Positions 48,700 through 56,643 of a DNA stretch of 64,000 nt are shown piece by piece (positions within the stretch are counted from its first letter, which is position 1; each line of letters begins with the position of its first letter). Made by a program: the position numbers and the translations under genes. The stretch is from an uncultured Lachnoclostridium sp. (lineage in GTDB: Bacteria > Bacillota > Clostridia > Lachnospirales > Lachnospiraceae): positions 1-64,000 of the forward strand of contig CALWLW010000010.1 of NCBI GenBank assembly GCA_944381625.1, given 5' to 3'. The notes beneath the pieces are model-generated. The model was not told where the DNA came from. It made no database searches and saw only the letters and a list, made by a program, of their open reading frames with translations.

Positions 48700-50037
48700 A
48701 TGTTTGCGAAGAGTAAAAGACACTGGACCGCGAAAGCGGGACTTCTGGCAGCAGGGGTTATGCTGTGGTTTGGGATGCCGGCGTCGGCGGCTCCGGCTCT
48801 GGAAGGAGAGACAGAACTGTCGGTGACAGCGGACGAGGTGCTTGTGGTGGAATTTACAGTCACCAATGAAGACCCTATGGATACGGTGACGCTGGACCTG
48901 CTGTATGACAAAGAGGCCATGACGTATATGTCCGGAAGCGGCGGGGATAACTTTGATGTGACCGGGGGCAACGGCAGCGTGCAGATGACCAGCAGCCCGG
49001 AAGATACGGAAGCAGTATTTACAGTGCGGTTCCGCGGGACGGAGGATACACAGACCACGGTGGAAGTGGCGTCCTGTACCGCGGTGGTAGGAGGCGAAGA
49101 GACGGACGTGCTGACCGGAGAGAGCGTTTCTTCGGAGACCGGCACGGGAGAGGAAGATGAAGAGGAAGACGAATCCGAGGAGCGGGCCAGCTTCGTGATC
49201 GACGAGCGTACTTTCTATGTGCGCAGGCCGGGAGATATGGAAGGATTCGATGTGGCGCACCTGGATATTCAGGGGATTGACAGCCGTGTACTGAAACACA
49301 ATACGCTGGATCTGTACCTGGTTTACCTGCGCAGCGACAACGGCAGCTTCCGGGATTACTTTGTGTACAATCCGGATACGGGGAATGTGATCCCCTACGT
49401 GGAGATGGAGAGCGGCACGGACGACGTGATCTTCATTGAGAAGGACGAGGATGTGGAGCCGCCGGTCCGCTATACCTATGTGGATCTGGGATGGGGACAG
49501 AAATATACGATCCCTGCCTACAAGCATGTGACCATCGACGGAGTAGATGAGATCTTCGACGACACCAACCGCTATCTGGTCTACGGTATCAACCAGGACG
49601 GGGAGAAAGCCTGGTACAGCTTTGACTATGATAAAAATTCCCTGCAGCTGTTCGATACGTATATGTACGACGGGGAGCAGATCTATATCGAGGAACTGGA
49701 GACGAAAGACACGGCCATGCGCTCAGAGATGGCGTATCAGCTGGAACGGTATAACAGGGATATGGGAACGCGCCTGTTCGTGATCCTGGTTCTGGTATTG
49801 ATCATTATCGCCCTGGTGAACGTAGTGGTCTTCATGTATCTGAAGATGAAAAAGATGCGGGCGCCTCTGGAGGCGGAGCCGGGAACGGATGAAGCAGAAG
49901 AAGGAGAGGACTCCGGCGAATATATTGTGGGAAACCTGGAAGAAAACGAGACTGATTTTTCCGACCCGGACGAACGGGAAGAAACCGATGAACTGGAGAT
50001 CATCGACCTGGACGACGCCGACGGGGACGACCGATAG
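48700..50037 (+). CDS. Secreted cohesin-like membrane-anchored protein
   Basis: About 445 residues. A signal peptide (about 1-28, ending MPASAAP) is followed by a cohesin-type beta domain (about 35-135, with LSVTADEVLVVEFTVTNEDP and LDLLYDKEAM), an acidic linker, and a second all-beta region (about 165-345). One membrane helix (about 362-382) and a highly acidic cytoplasmic tail come last. Cohesin folds bind dockerins in cellulosomes, but single cohesin-like domains occur in many surface proteins, and no dockerin is seen here. GTG 48688 is an alternative start. It is followed by a strong terminator and the GntR-clpC-radA genes. Confidence 0.65.
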   Translation: MFAKSKRHWTAKAGLLAAGVMLWFGMPASAAPALEGETELSVTADEVLVVEFTVTNEDPMDTVTLDLLYDKEAMTYMSGSGGDNFDVTGGNGSVQMTSSPEDTEAVFTVRFRGTEDTQTTVEVASCTAVVGGEETDVLTGESVSSETGTGEEDEEEDESEERASFVIDERTFYVRRPGDMEGFDVAHLDIQGIDSRVLKHNTLDLYLVYLRSDNGSFRDYFVYNPDTGNVIPYVEMESGTDDVIFIEKDEDVEPPVRYTYVDLGWGQKYTIPAYKHVTIDGVDEIFDDTNRYLVYGINQDGEKAWYSFDYDKNSLQLFDTYMYDGEQIYIEELETKDTAMRSEMAYQLERYNRDMGTRLFVILVLVLIIIALVNVVVFMYLKMKKMRAPLEAEPGTDEAEEGEDSGEYIVGNLEENETDFSDPDEREETDELEIIDLDDADGDDR

Positions 50038-50057
50038 ATACAGAGGAAAACGCCGTA

Positions 50058-50086
50058 AAAGGGGCTGCTGCGACAGCCCCTTTGTT
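50058..50086 (+). terminator. Terminator after the cohesin-like gene
   Basis: Perfect 10-base arms AAAGGGGCTG (50058-50067) and CAGCCCCTTT (50074-50083) surround a six-base loop, then GTT. Confidence 0.8.
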
Positions 50087-50117
50087 ATGCGGTCCGGTTC
50101 CCTTTGATCAGGAGAAG

Positions 50118-50146
50118 TTGACCGGCGCCGGGATAACTGTTACACT
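50118..50146 (+). promoter_or_regulatory. Promoter of the GntR-clpC operon (TTGACC-17-TACACT)
   Basis: TTGACC (50118-50123) and TACACT (50141-50146) have exact 17-base spacing. The -10 lies inside TGTTACACTG, and a TGTTA...TAACA inverted pair spans 50138-50158, a good autoregulatory operator position for the GntR protein encoded next. Confidence 0.65.
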
Positions 50147-50188
50147 GGCGATATAACAAAAGAAACAAAATGAAGGACAGGTGATACC

Positions 50189-50560
50189 ATGTATCTGGAG
50201 ATCGATTTTAACAGCGACGAAGCGTTCTACGTGCAGTTGTGCAATCAGATTATCATAGGCATAGCCACGTCCCGGCTTCAGGAGGGGGACGCGCTCCCCA
50301 GCGTGCGCCAGCTGGCGGACGAGATCGGCATTAATATGCACACTGTGAATAAAGCCTACAGCCTTTTAAGGCAGGAGGGCTATATCCGGCTGGACCGGCG
50401 CAGCGGGGCGGTTATCTCTGTGGATGTGGATAAATTAAAAGTGATGGAAGAGATGAAAAAGGAGCTTTCCGTGATCCTGGCGAAAGGAAGCTGCAAGAAT
50501 GTAAGCCGGGAAGAGGTACACGCGCTGATCGACGAGATCTATGCGGAGTACGGGGAATAG
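50189..50560 (+). CDS. GntR-family regulator (YtrA type)
   Basis: 123 residues. The N-terminal winged helix has FYVQLCNQIIIGIATSRLQEGDALPSVRQLADEIGI and MHTVNKAYSLLRQEG, the GntR signature. The short C-terminal part (about 50 residues, helical) lacks an effector domain, as in the YtrA subgroup that senses antibiotics or cell-wall stress together with ABC or stress genes. Being the first gene before clpC, it takes the place of CtsR/McsAB in this operon. AGGTG precedes the ATG. Confidence 0.88.
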   Translation: MYLEIDFNSDEAFYVQLCNQIIIGIATSRLQEGDALPSVRQLADEIGINMHTVNKAYSLLRQEGYIRLDRRSGAVISVDVDKLKVMEEMKKELSVILAKGSCKNVSREEVHALIDEIYAEYGE

Positions 50561-50570
50561 GAGGACGTTT

Positions 50571-52991
50571 ATGCAGAATTATACAGGAAAGGCCGAGCGT
50601 GCGTTACGCACAGCCAGACGCGCCGCCCTTCAGCTGGGGCACCCTTACGTGGGGACGGAGCATATTTTGCTGGGACTGGTGAGGAATCCCGACTGCCTGG
50701 CGGGGCAGGTACTGGAATCGGCCGGGGTGACGGAAAAGGAGCTGATCCGCATGATCCGGGAGCTGATCGCGCCGGATGGGACGGAAGCCCTGGAGAACCG
50801 GGAGTTCACGCCCCGGGCAGGAAAGATCCTGGAGGATGCGCAGGCAGAGGCCAAAAGATTCCATGAAGGTTTGACGGGAACGGAGCATATCCTGATCGCG
50901 ATCCTCAAGGACGGGGAGTGCGTGGCTTCCCGCCTTTTAAATACGATGAATATCCGGCTGAAGGATCTGTATACCGAGCTGGTGAATTCCATGGGCGAGA
51001 AAGCCTATGAATATAAAGAAGATCAGAAAGGGCGCGGGCCGCAGACCCTGGAGCAGTACAGCCGGGACCTGACCGCCATGGCCAGGGAGGGCCGGCTGGA
51101 CCCCATCATCGGGAGAGAGGAAGAGATCCAGCGGGTGATCCAGGTACTGAGCCGCAGGACGAAGAACAATCCCTGCCTGATCGGGGAGCCGGGCGTGGGC
51201 AAAAGCGCCATCGTGGAAGGGCTGGCCCAGCGGATCGCCGGTGGCATGGCGCCGGATACGCTCCGGGGAAAACGTCTGTGCATCCTGGATCTGACCGCCA
51301 TGGTGGCGGGCTCCAAGTACCGGGGCGAATTCGAGGAGCGGATCAAAAATGTGATCGACGAGGTGCGCCAGGATGGGAATATCCTCCTGTTCATCGATGA
51401 GCTGCACACTATCATCGGGGCCGGCGGCGCGGAGGGCGCCATGGACGCGTCCAATATCCTGAAACCGGCCATGGCCAGGGGCGAGATCCAGATCATAGGC
51501 GCGACGACGCTGGAGGAATACCGGAAGCATATTGAGAAGGACGCGGCTCTGGAACGCCGGTTCCAGCCCGTCATGGTGGAGGAGGCCAGCGTGGAGCAGA
51601 CGGTGGAGATCTTAAAAGGTCTGCGGCCTTATTATGAGGATTATCATCAGGTGAGGATCACTGATGAGGCGCTTCAGGCCGCGGCCAACCTGTCCGCCAG
51701 ATATGTGAACGACCGCTTCCTGCCGGATAAGGCCATCGACCTGATGGACGAAGCTTCGGCGGGACTGCGTCTGAAACAGTCCGGAGCGGGAAGCCTTTCG
51801 GACAGCGCCGCAGCGGCCAAAAGGATGGCGGAAGCAAGGGAGAATATGGAAACGGCGCTGATGGAGGGTGATCTGGAACAGGCCCGCCGTTTCCGTCAGG
51901 AGCTGCAGGAACTGGAGGGAAATCCGGACGCGCCCTCCCGGAAAAGAGGGCACAGAGCTGCCGTGGTATCCGAGGAACAGATTGCCAGGACCGTGTCCGC
52001 CTGGACCAGGATCCCGGTGCAGCGGCTGGAGGAAGCCGAGTCCCAGAAACTTCGCCGTCTGGAACAGACGCTCCACAAAAGGGTGGTGGGTCAGGATGAA
52101 GCGGTGAAAGCGGTGGCAAAAGCGGTGAGAAGAGGCCGGGTGGGCCTGAAAGATCCAGGAAGGCCTATCGGTTCTTTCCTGTTCCTTGGCCCCACCGGCG
52201 TGGGCAAGACGGAGTTGTCCAAGGCGCTGTCGGAAGTCCTCTTCGGACGGGAGGACTCCATGATCCGGGTGGATATGTCGGAGTATATGGAAAAACACAG
52301 CGTATCCAAGATTATCGGTTCGCCGCCCGGTTACGTGGGGCATGAAGAGGGCGGACAGTTAAGCGAGAAGGTACGGCGCAATCCCTACGCGGTAATTCTG
52401 TTCGACGAGATTGAGAAAGCCCATCCGGATGTGTTCAATATTCTGCTTCAGGTACTGGACGACGGGCATATCACGGATGCCCAGGGACGCAGGGTGGATT
52501 TTAAGAACGCGGTGATCATCATGACTTCCAATGCCGGGGCCAGCGCCATCGTGACGCCGAAAAAACTTGGCTTCGCCTCAGAGCAGGATGCGCGGCAGGA
52601 CTATGAGTTCATGAAAAACCGGGTGATGAACGAAGTAAAACAGATCTTCAAGCCGGAATTCCTGAACCGTATCGACGAGACGATCGTGTTCCACATGCTC
52701 CAGAAGGAGGAGATTGCCCGGATCGCGGGCCTTTTGCTCCAGCAGCTGGAGAAACGCTGTGAGCAGCAGCTTTCCATCCATGTGTCCTTTAAGGACTCGG
52801 TGAAGAAATGGCTGGCCGAGATCGGATACGACGTGAAATACGGCGCGCGTCCTCTGAAGCGGGCGATCCAGAGCCGGCTGGAAGACCTTCTGGCGGATGA
52901 GATCCTGGAAGGTAAGATCCATGAGGGAGATCATGTGGACGTAAAAGTGGTGAACGGACAGGTGAAAATATCAGTCAAGACGGAGGGGTAA
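50571..52991 (+). CDS. clpC: ATP-dependent Clp protease ATP-binding subunit ClpC
   Basis: 806 residues. An N-terminal Clp-N pair (about 5-145) is followed by AAA1 with Walker A GEPGVGKS, a UVR-like middle region with EARENMETALMEGDLEQARRF, and AAA2 with Walker A GPTGVGKTE and sensor-type LFDEIEKAHPDVFNILLQ. It unfolds proteins for ClpP. The UVR region marks it as ClpC rather than ClpA/ClpB. ATG 50571 is preferred to an earlier frame start because GGAGG lies just upstream. It is led by a GntR regulator instead of ctsR-mcsA-mcsB. Confidence 0.94.
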   Translation: MQNYTGKAERALRTARRAALQLGHPYVGTEHILLGLVRNPDCLAGQVLESAGVTEKELIRMIRELIAPDGTEALENREFTPRAGKILEDAQAEAKRFHEGLTGTEHILIAILKDGECVASRLLNTMNIRLKDLYTELVNSMGEKAYEYKEDQKGRGPQTLEQYSRDLTAMAREGRLDPIIGREEEIQRVIQVLSRRTKNNPCLIGEPGVGKSAIVEGLAQRIAGGMAPDTLRGKRLCILDLTAMVAGSKYRGEFEERIKNVIDEVRQDGNILLFIDELHTIIGAGGAEGAMDASNILKPAMARGEIQIIGATTLEEYRKHIEKDAALERRFQPVMVEEASVEQTVEILKGLRPYYEDYHQVRITDEALQAAANLSARYVNDRFLPDKAIDLMDEASAGLRLKQSGAGSLSDSAAAAKRMAEARENMETALMEGDLEQARRFRQELQELEGNPDAPSRKRGHRAAVVSEEQIARTVSAWTRIPVQRLEEAESQKLRRLEQTLHKRVVGQDEAVKAVAKAVRRGRVGLKDPGRPIGSFLFLGPTGVGKTELSKALSEVLFGREDSMIRVDMSEYMEKHSVSKIIGSPPGYVGHEEGGQLSEKVRRNPYAVILFDEIEKAHPDVFNILLQVLDDGHITDAQGRRVDFKNAVIIMTSNAGASAIVTPKKLGFASEQDARQDYEFMKNRVMNEVKQIFKPEFLNRIDETIVFHMLQKEEIARIAGLLLQQLEKRCEQQLSIHVSFKDSVKKWLAEIGYDVKYGARPLKRAIQSRLEDLLADEILEGKIHEGDHVDVKVVNGQVKISVKTEG

Positions 52992-52995
52992 GGTT

Positions 52996-54375
52996 ATGAA
53001 GAAAAGCGGGACCGTGTTTTTCTGCCAGAACTGCGGTTATGAATCCGCCAAATGGTCGGGCCAGTGCCCTTCCTGCCGGGAATGGAACACCTTTGCGGAG
53101 GAGCCCGCGCCCGCGTCGGGACGGAGCGGGGGGCAGGCCCGGAAAAAGCGGGCGATGACCCATACGGCGCCGGTCTCTTTAAAGCAGATCGAGACCGGGG
53201 GACAGGAGCGGATATCCACCGGGATGGGAGAACTGGATCAGGTGCTGGGCGGAGGCATTGTGCCCGGTTCCCTGGTTCTTGTGGGCGGTGATCCCGGGAT
53301 CGGAAAATCCACCCTTCTGCTCCAGGTGTGCAGGAACCTGTCGGAAAAGCTGGATCAGGTGCTGTACATCTCAGGAGAGGAATCCCTGCAGCAGATCAAG
53401 CTGCGGGCGGAACGGATCGGCAGTTTTGCAGATTCTCTGCAGCTGCTCTGTGAGACGAACCTGGCGGATATCGAAGAGGTGATGCTTGCCAGGAAGCCCA
53501 GGGTGGCCGTCATTGACTCCATCCAGACCATGTACCAGGAGGAGATCTCTTCCGCGCCGGGCAGCGTCTCTCAGGTGAGGGAAGCCACAGGCGTACTTAT
53601 GCGTCTGGCAAAGGAACATGGCATCGCCATCTTCATCGTGGGCCATGTGACAAAGGAAGGAACAGTGGCCGGTCCTAGGGTGCTGGAGCATATGGTGGAT
53701 ACGGTACTGTATTTTGAAGGCGACCGCCATGCGTCCTACCGCATCCTGCGGGGCGTAAAGAACCGCTTTGGTTCCACCAATGAGATCGGCGTGTTTGAGA
53801 TGACAGACGGCGGTTTAAAAGAGGTAAAAAATCCTTCTGAATATATGCTGAGCGGGAAGCCGCCCGGTGCTTCCGGGTCGGTGGTGACCTGTACCATGGA
53901 GGGAAGCCGGCCCATGCTGCTGGAGGTGCAGGCGCTGGTATGCCGGACGAATTTTGGACTGCCCCGGAGAACGGCGGTGGGAGTGGACGCCAACCGTGTG
54001 AACCTTCTGATGGCAGTGCTGGAAAAGCGGCTGAACCTTCCTCTGTCCGGGTATGACGCTTACGTGAATGTGGCGGGCGGCATCCGCCTGAACGAGCCGG
54101 CCATCGATCTGGCGCTGGTGATGGCGATCATCTCCAGTTATAAGGACGTGCCCATCCCGGATAAGACGGTGGTCTTCGGCGAGGTGGGGTTAAGCGGGGA
54201 GATCCGCGCGGTCAGTATGGCCAGACAGAGAGTGCAGGAGGCGAAAAAGCTGGGATTCTCCAGAATCCTGCTTCCGCTAAGCTCCATGGACCAGGTAAAA
54301 GAGACCTCGGGAATCCAGGTGGCGGCGGCCGCTTCCGTCAGGGAGTTACTGTCCACGGTGTCCCGTAAACAGTAA
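52996..54375 (+). CDS. radA: DNA repair protein RadA
   Basis: 459 residues. N-terminal zinc finger Cys10-Cys13-Cys24-Cys27 (CQNCGY...CPSC), RecA-like ATPase with Walker A GGDPGIGKST, the RadA-specific KNRFGS, and a C-terminal Lon-protease-like domain (GVDANRVNLLMAVLEKR, then FGEVGLSGEIRAVS). It acts in branch migration during recombinational repair. It follows clpC with a four-base gap, an order also common in other Firmicutes. AAGG lies before ATG 52996. Confidence 0.95.
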   Translation: MKKSGTVFFCQNCGYESAKWSGQCPSCREWNTFAEEPAPASGRSGGQARKKRAMTHTAPVSLKQIETGGQERISTGMGELDQVLGGGIVPGSLVLVGGDPGIGKSTLLLQVCRNLSEKLDQVLYISGEESLQQIKLRAERIGSFADSLQLLCETNLADIEEVMLARKPRVAVIDSIQTMYQEEISSAPGSVSQVREATGVLMRLAKEHGIAIFIVGHVTKEGTVAGPRVLEHMVDTVLYFEGDRHASYRILRGVKNRFGSTNEIGVFEMTDGGLKEVKNPSEYMLSGKPPGASGSVVTCTMEGSRPMLLEVQALVCRTNFGLPRRTAVGVDANRVNLLMAVLEKRLNLPLSGYDAYVNVAGGIRLNEPAIDLALVMAIISSYKDVPIPDKTVVFGEVGLSGEIRAVSMARQRVQEAKKLGFSRILLPLSSMDQVKETSGIQVAAAASVRELLSTVSRKQ

Positions 54376-54427
54376 CTTTCGCGGGCTGTGGGGCTGATCT
54401 GAGGTCGGTCAGCCTGAGGCCGGACTG

Positions 54428-54453
54428 CGGCAGGATCGGGCGGCAGGATCGGG
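54428..54453. repeat. Tandem 13-base repeat
   Basis: CGGCAGGATCGGG occurs twice without a gap (54428-54440, 54441-54453) in the radA-tRNA gap, close to the tRNA promoter. Probably replication slippage with no function. Confidence 0.6.
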
Positions 54454-54466
54454 CGCAAAAAATTCG

Positions 54467-54495
54467 TTGACACTCAGAAAAAAATATGATATATT
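54467..54495 (+). promoter_or_regulatory. tRNA-Trp promoter (TTGACA-17-TATATT)
   Basis: A perfect -35 TTGACA (54467-54472) and TATATT (54490-54495) with 17-base spacing lie 20 bases before the tRNA. Confidence 0.8.
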
Positions 54496-54515
54496 ATCCG
54501 AGTGTTAGGAAATAC

Positions 54516-54588
54516 AGGGATATAGTTCAGTCGGTAGAACGTTGGTCTCCAAAACCAAATGTCGAGGGTTCGAGTCCTTCTGTCCCTG
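54516..54588 (+). tRNA. tRNA-Trp (anticodon CCA)
   Basis: A 73-base cloverleaf. Acceptor AGGGATA pairs with TGTCCCT (one G-U), D stem GTTC/GAAC, anticodon stem TTGGT/ACCAA with loop CTCCAAA (anticodon CCA), and T stem GAGGG/CCTTC with loop TTCGAGT. The 3' CCA is not encoded. Discriminator base G. It has its own promoter and terminator. Confidence 0.95.
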
Positions 54589-54592
54589 TTGG

Positions 54593-54625
54593 AGCTTCGG
54601 ATCTGTGTCCGAAGCTTTTTCTTTG
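54593..54625 (+). terminator. tRNA-Trp terminator
   Basis: Exact 9-base arms AGCTTCGGA (54593-54601) and TCCGAAGCT (54608-54616) around a 6-base loop, followed by TTTTCTTTG. Confidence 0.9.
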
Positions 54626-54733
54626 TTATACAGGAACGAATGCTGCATAAGCAGCCCGCCGCAGGCGGAGAATCCTGGAATCCTGCAGAGCGGGATTTTT
54701 AGTTTTATAAAATCAAGAGGAAGATTCAGATAG

Positions 54734-55639
54734 ATGAAAAGATTTGTATTTGGACTGCTGTTTGCAGGAACGGCGGCGGTCACGGCAGCCTGCGGCCGCG
54801 CCGGAGACGGGACGGAAGCCCCGCAGGCCCATATTTTTGGCGGAGAGAAAAATCTTCTGGAAGAGATTCAGGAGGAAGGGAAACTGGTCATCGGGATCTC
54901 CGCAGATTACGCACCCTTTGCCTTTACGGTGGAAGGAGAGGACGGATCAGAGGAGTACCGGGGATCCGATATCGAATTGGGCAAATACATGGGAGAACAG
55001 CTGGGCGTGCAGGTGGAATTCCGGGAGATGGATATGGAAGACTGCCTGGAAGCGGTGAAGGCGGGCACTGTGGACATGGTGCTTCTGGGCATGCTTCCGG
55101 AAGCGGGCCGCCTTGGTTATGTGGATTTTACAGATCCCTACTATCAGCCGGGCAGACAGGTGCTTTTGATTGAAAAGGCCCAGAAGAGCGTATATACGGA
55201 ACTGGAGGATTTCGAAGGAAAGTCGGTGGCTGCCCAGTATGGAACCCTGCAGGCGCAGCTGGTCATCGAACAGCTTACGAAATCTTATATGGAACTGGTG
55301 GATACGGTGTCGGAGGGGATCGAGATGCTGAACAACGGCCGGGTGGACGCGGTAGCCCTGGATGAGCAGGCGACGGACGATATTCTGAAAGAATATTCTT
55401 CCCTGACCCTTGCTTCCGTGGAACTGGAGTATGAGCAGGAAGGCGTCGTGGGCGGCGTGGTGGAACGGGAGCCGGAGTTCCTGGCAGCCGTCAATCAGGT
55501 GATGGATCAGGTGAGGGAGGACGGCCTTTACCTGGAATGGATGGACGCCGCCATCCAGCAGGCGGCGGCTGTCTCTTCTATTCCTGAAGCGTCCCCACAG
55601 GGATCTTCTGCAGCCAGTCCGGCTGTTGGTAGCGACTGA
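54734..55639 (+). CDS. Amino-acid-type ABC substrate-binding lipoprotein (orphan)
   Basis: 301 residues. A lipoprotein signal (cleavage before Cys20, TAACG) is followed by a type-II periplasmic binding fold: KLVIGISADYAPFAFT at the start, SDIELGKYMGEQLGV, and VDFTDPYY before the hinge. The family binds polar amino acids. No permease or ATPase is near, so it must share a transporter encoded elsewhere or act as a sensor. Its 3' end overlaps the convergent LysR gene by 62 bases, so its last 20 residues are read from DNA that also codes, on the other strand, for the LysR C-terminus. The ribosome site (GAGGAAG) is weak and distant. Confidence 0.85.
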   Translation: MKRFVFGLLFAGTAAVTAACGRAGDGTEAPQAHIFGGEKNLLEEIQEEGKLVIGISADYAPFAFTVEGEDGSEEYRGSDIELGKYMGEQLGVQVEFREMDMEDCLEAVKAGTVDMVLLGMLPEAGRLGYVDFTDPYYQPGRQVLLIEKAQKSVYTELEDFEGKSVAAQYGTLQAQLVIEQLTKSYMELVDTVSEGIEMLNNGRVDAVALDEQATDDILKEYSSLTLASVELEYEQEGVVGGVVEREPEFLAAVNQVMDQVREDGLYLEWMDAAIQQAAAVSSIPEASPQGSSAASPAVGSD

Positions 55640-56498
55640 CAATGCCGGAGACCGTCTCCATGGAGATGGACGGGATCTTATCTTTGTGCGTGACCAGGCT
55701 GAAGGACCGTTCAAACTCGTCTGTGGGCACATTGAAGATGCGGATGCTTCCGTTTCGGATGTCTGTTTCCAGCAGACGGACGGAGATGACGGCCAGGCAG
55801 TGGTTGTTCAGGATGGCGTTTCGGAAGGCTTCCGGGCAGGTGGCTTCCCAGGCAGTGCGGATATGCAGATGGTGGCGCTCAATGAAACGGTCGAACAGCG
55901 CCCTGGTTCCGCTTCCTTTTTCCCTCATGACGAAGGGCTGCTGGTTCAGTTCTCCGATATGAAGGTCGTCCCTTTGGGCGAAGGGGTGGCTGCTGGCGCA
56001 TCCCAGCACCAGGTAGTCCCGGATGCAGGGGCGGCTGACCAGATCCGGGTGGCGGACGTCGCCCTCCACGATGGCGATATCCAGCTCGGAGCGGAGAAGT
56101 TTTTCTTCAATGGTACGGGTATTGCCCACGTAGACAAAAGTGTCCGCTTCCGGGAGCGCCGCCTGGAAATCAGACATGATATTGGACAGCAGGCAGGCGC
56201 CCACGGTGATGGTTCCTCCGATTCGGAGGCTTTCCCGGCGTCTGTTTTTCTGCATCCGGTTTTCCAGCAGGTCGAACTGCCCCGCGGCCTGGTATGCATA
56301 GCCCAAAAGCTCCTGCCCTGCGGGAGTGATGTGCAGACGCCTGGAAAGACGTTCAAACAGACGGACTTCATAATGTTCCTCCAGCTCCCGGATCGCCTGG
56401 CTGACCGTGGGCTGTGAGAGGAAGAGTTTCTGCGCGGCCTTGCTCATGGAGCCGGTTTCCGCCACTGCGATGAAGATTTTCAGGTGCCGGATAGTCAT
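55578..56498 (-). CDS. LysR-family transcriptional regulator
   Basis: 306 residues. The winged HTH (about 1-60) reads HLKIFIAVAETGSMSKAAQKLFLSQPTVSQAI, followed by a coinducer-binding domain (about 90-295). It is divergent from the CoADR/sulfite-reductase genes, with two LysR-type boxes in the gap, so it probably activates them in response to a sulfur compound, as CysL does in Bacillus. It also overlaps the convergent binding-protein gene at its 3' end. GGGGGA lies before ATG 56498. Confidence 0.9.
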   Translation of the reverse strand: MTIRHLKIFIAVAETGSMSKAAQKLFLSQPTVSQAIRELEEHYEVRLFERLSRRLHITPAGQELLGYAYQAAGQFDLLENRMQKNRRRESLRIGGTITVGACLLSNIMSDFQAALPEADTFVYVGNTRTIEEKLLRSELDIAIVEGDVRHPDLVSRPCIRDYLVLGCASSHPFAQRDDLHIGELNQQPFVMREKGSGTRALFDRFIERHHLHIRTAWEATCPEAFRNAILNNHCLAVISVRLLETDIRNGSIRIFNVPTDEFERSFSLVTHKDKIPSISMETVSGIVSRYQQPDWLQKIPVGTLQE

Positions 56499-56525
56499 GA
56501 ATAGTCCCCCTTCGTTTTCTCTAAC

Positions 56526-56562
56526 TATAGGTATTTCCTATATTTATGATAGAATATTATCA
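56526..56562. promoter_or_regulatory. Two LysR-type binding sites in the divergent gap
   Basis: Box 1, TATAGG-TATTT-CCTATA (56526-56542), is a perfect palindrome of the T-N11-A kind. Box 2, TGATA-GAATAT-TATCA (56547-56562), is also symmetric and ends next to the -35. This is the usual recognition-plus-activation layout of LysR promoters. Confidence 0.6.
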
Positions 56563-56563
56563 T

Positions 56564-56592
56564 TTTTCAAAAAGATATACAAGTGTTATAAT
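56564..56592 (+). promoter_or_regulatory. Promoter of the CoADR/sulfite-reductase operon (TTTTCA-17-TATAAT)
   Basis: A poor -35 TTTTCA (56564-56569) and consensus TATAAT (56587-56592) with 17-base spacing. The weak -35 next to a LysR box fits an activator-dependent promoter. Confidence 0.6.
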
Positions 56593-56643
56593 GATAACAA
56601 CTTAACAAGGATTTCCAAATGTCAAAGAGAAAGGCGAAAGAGA

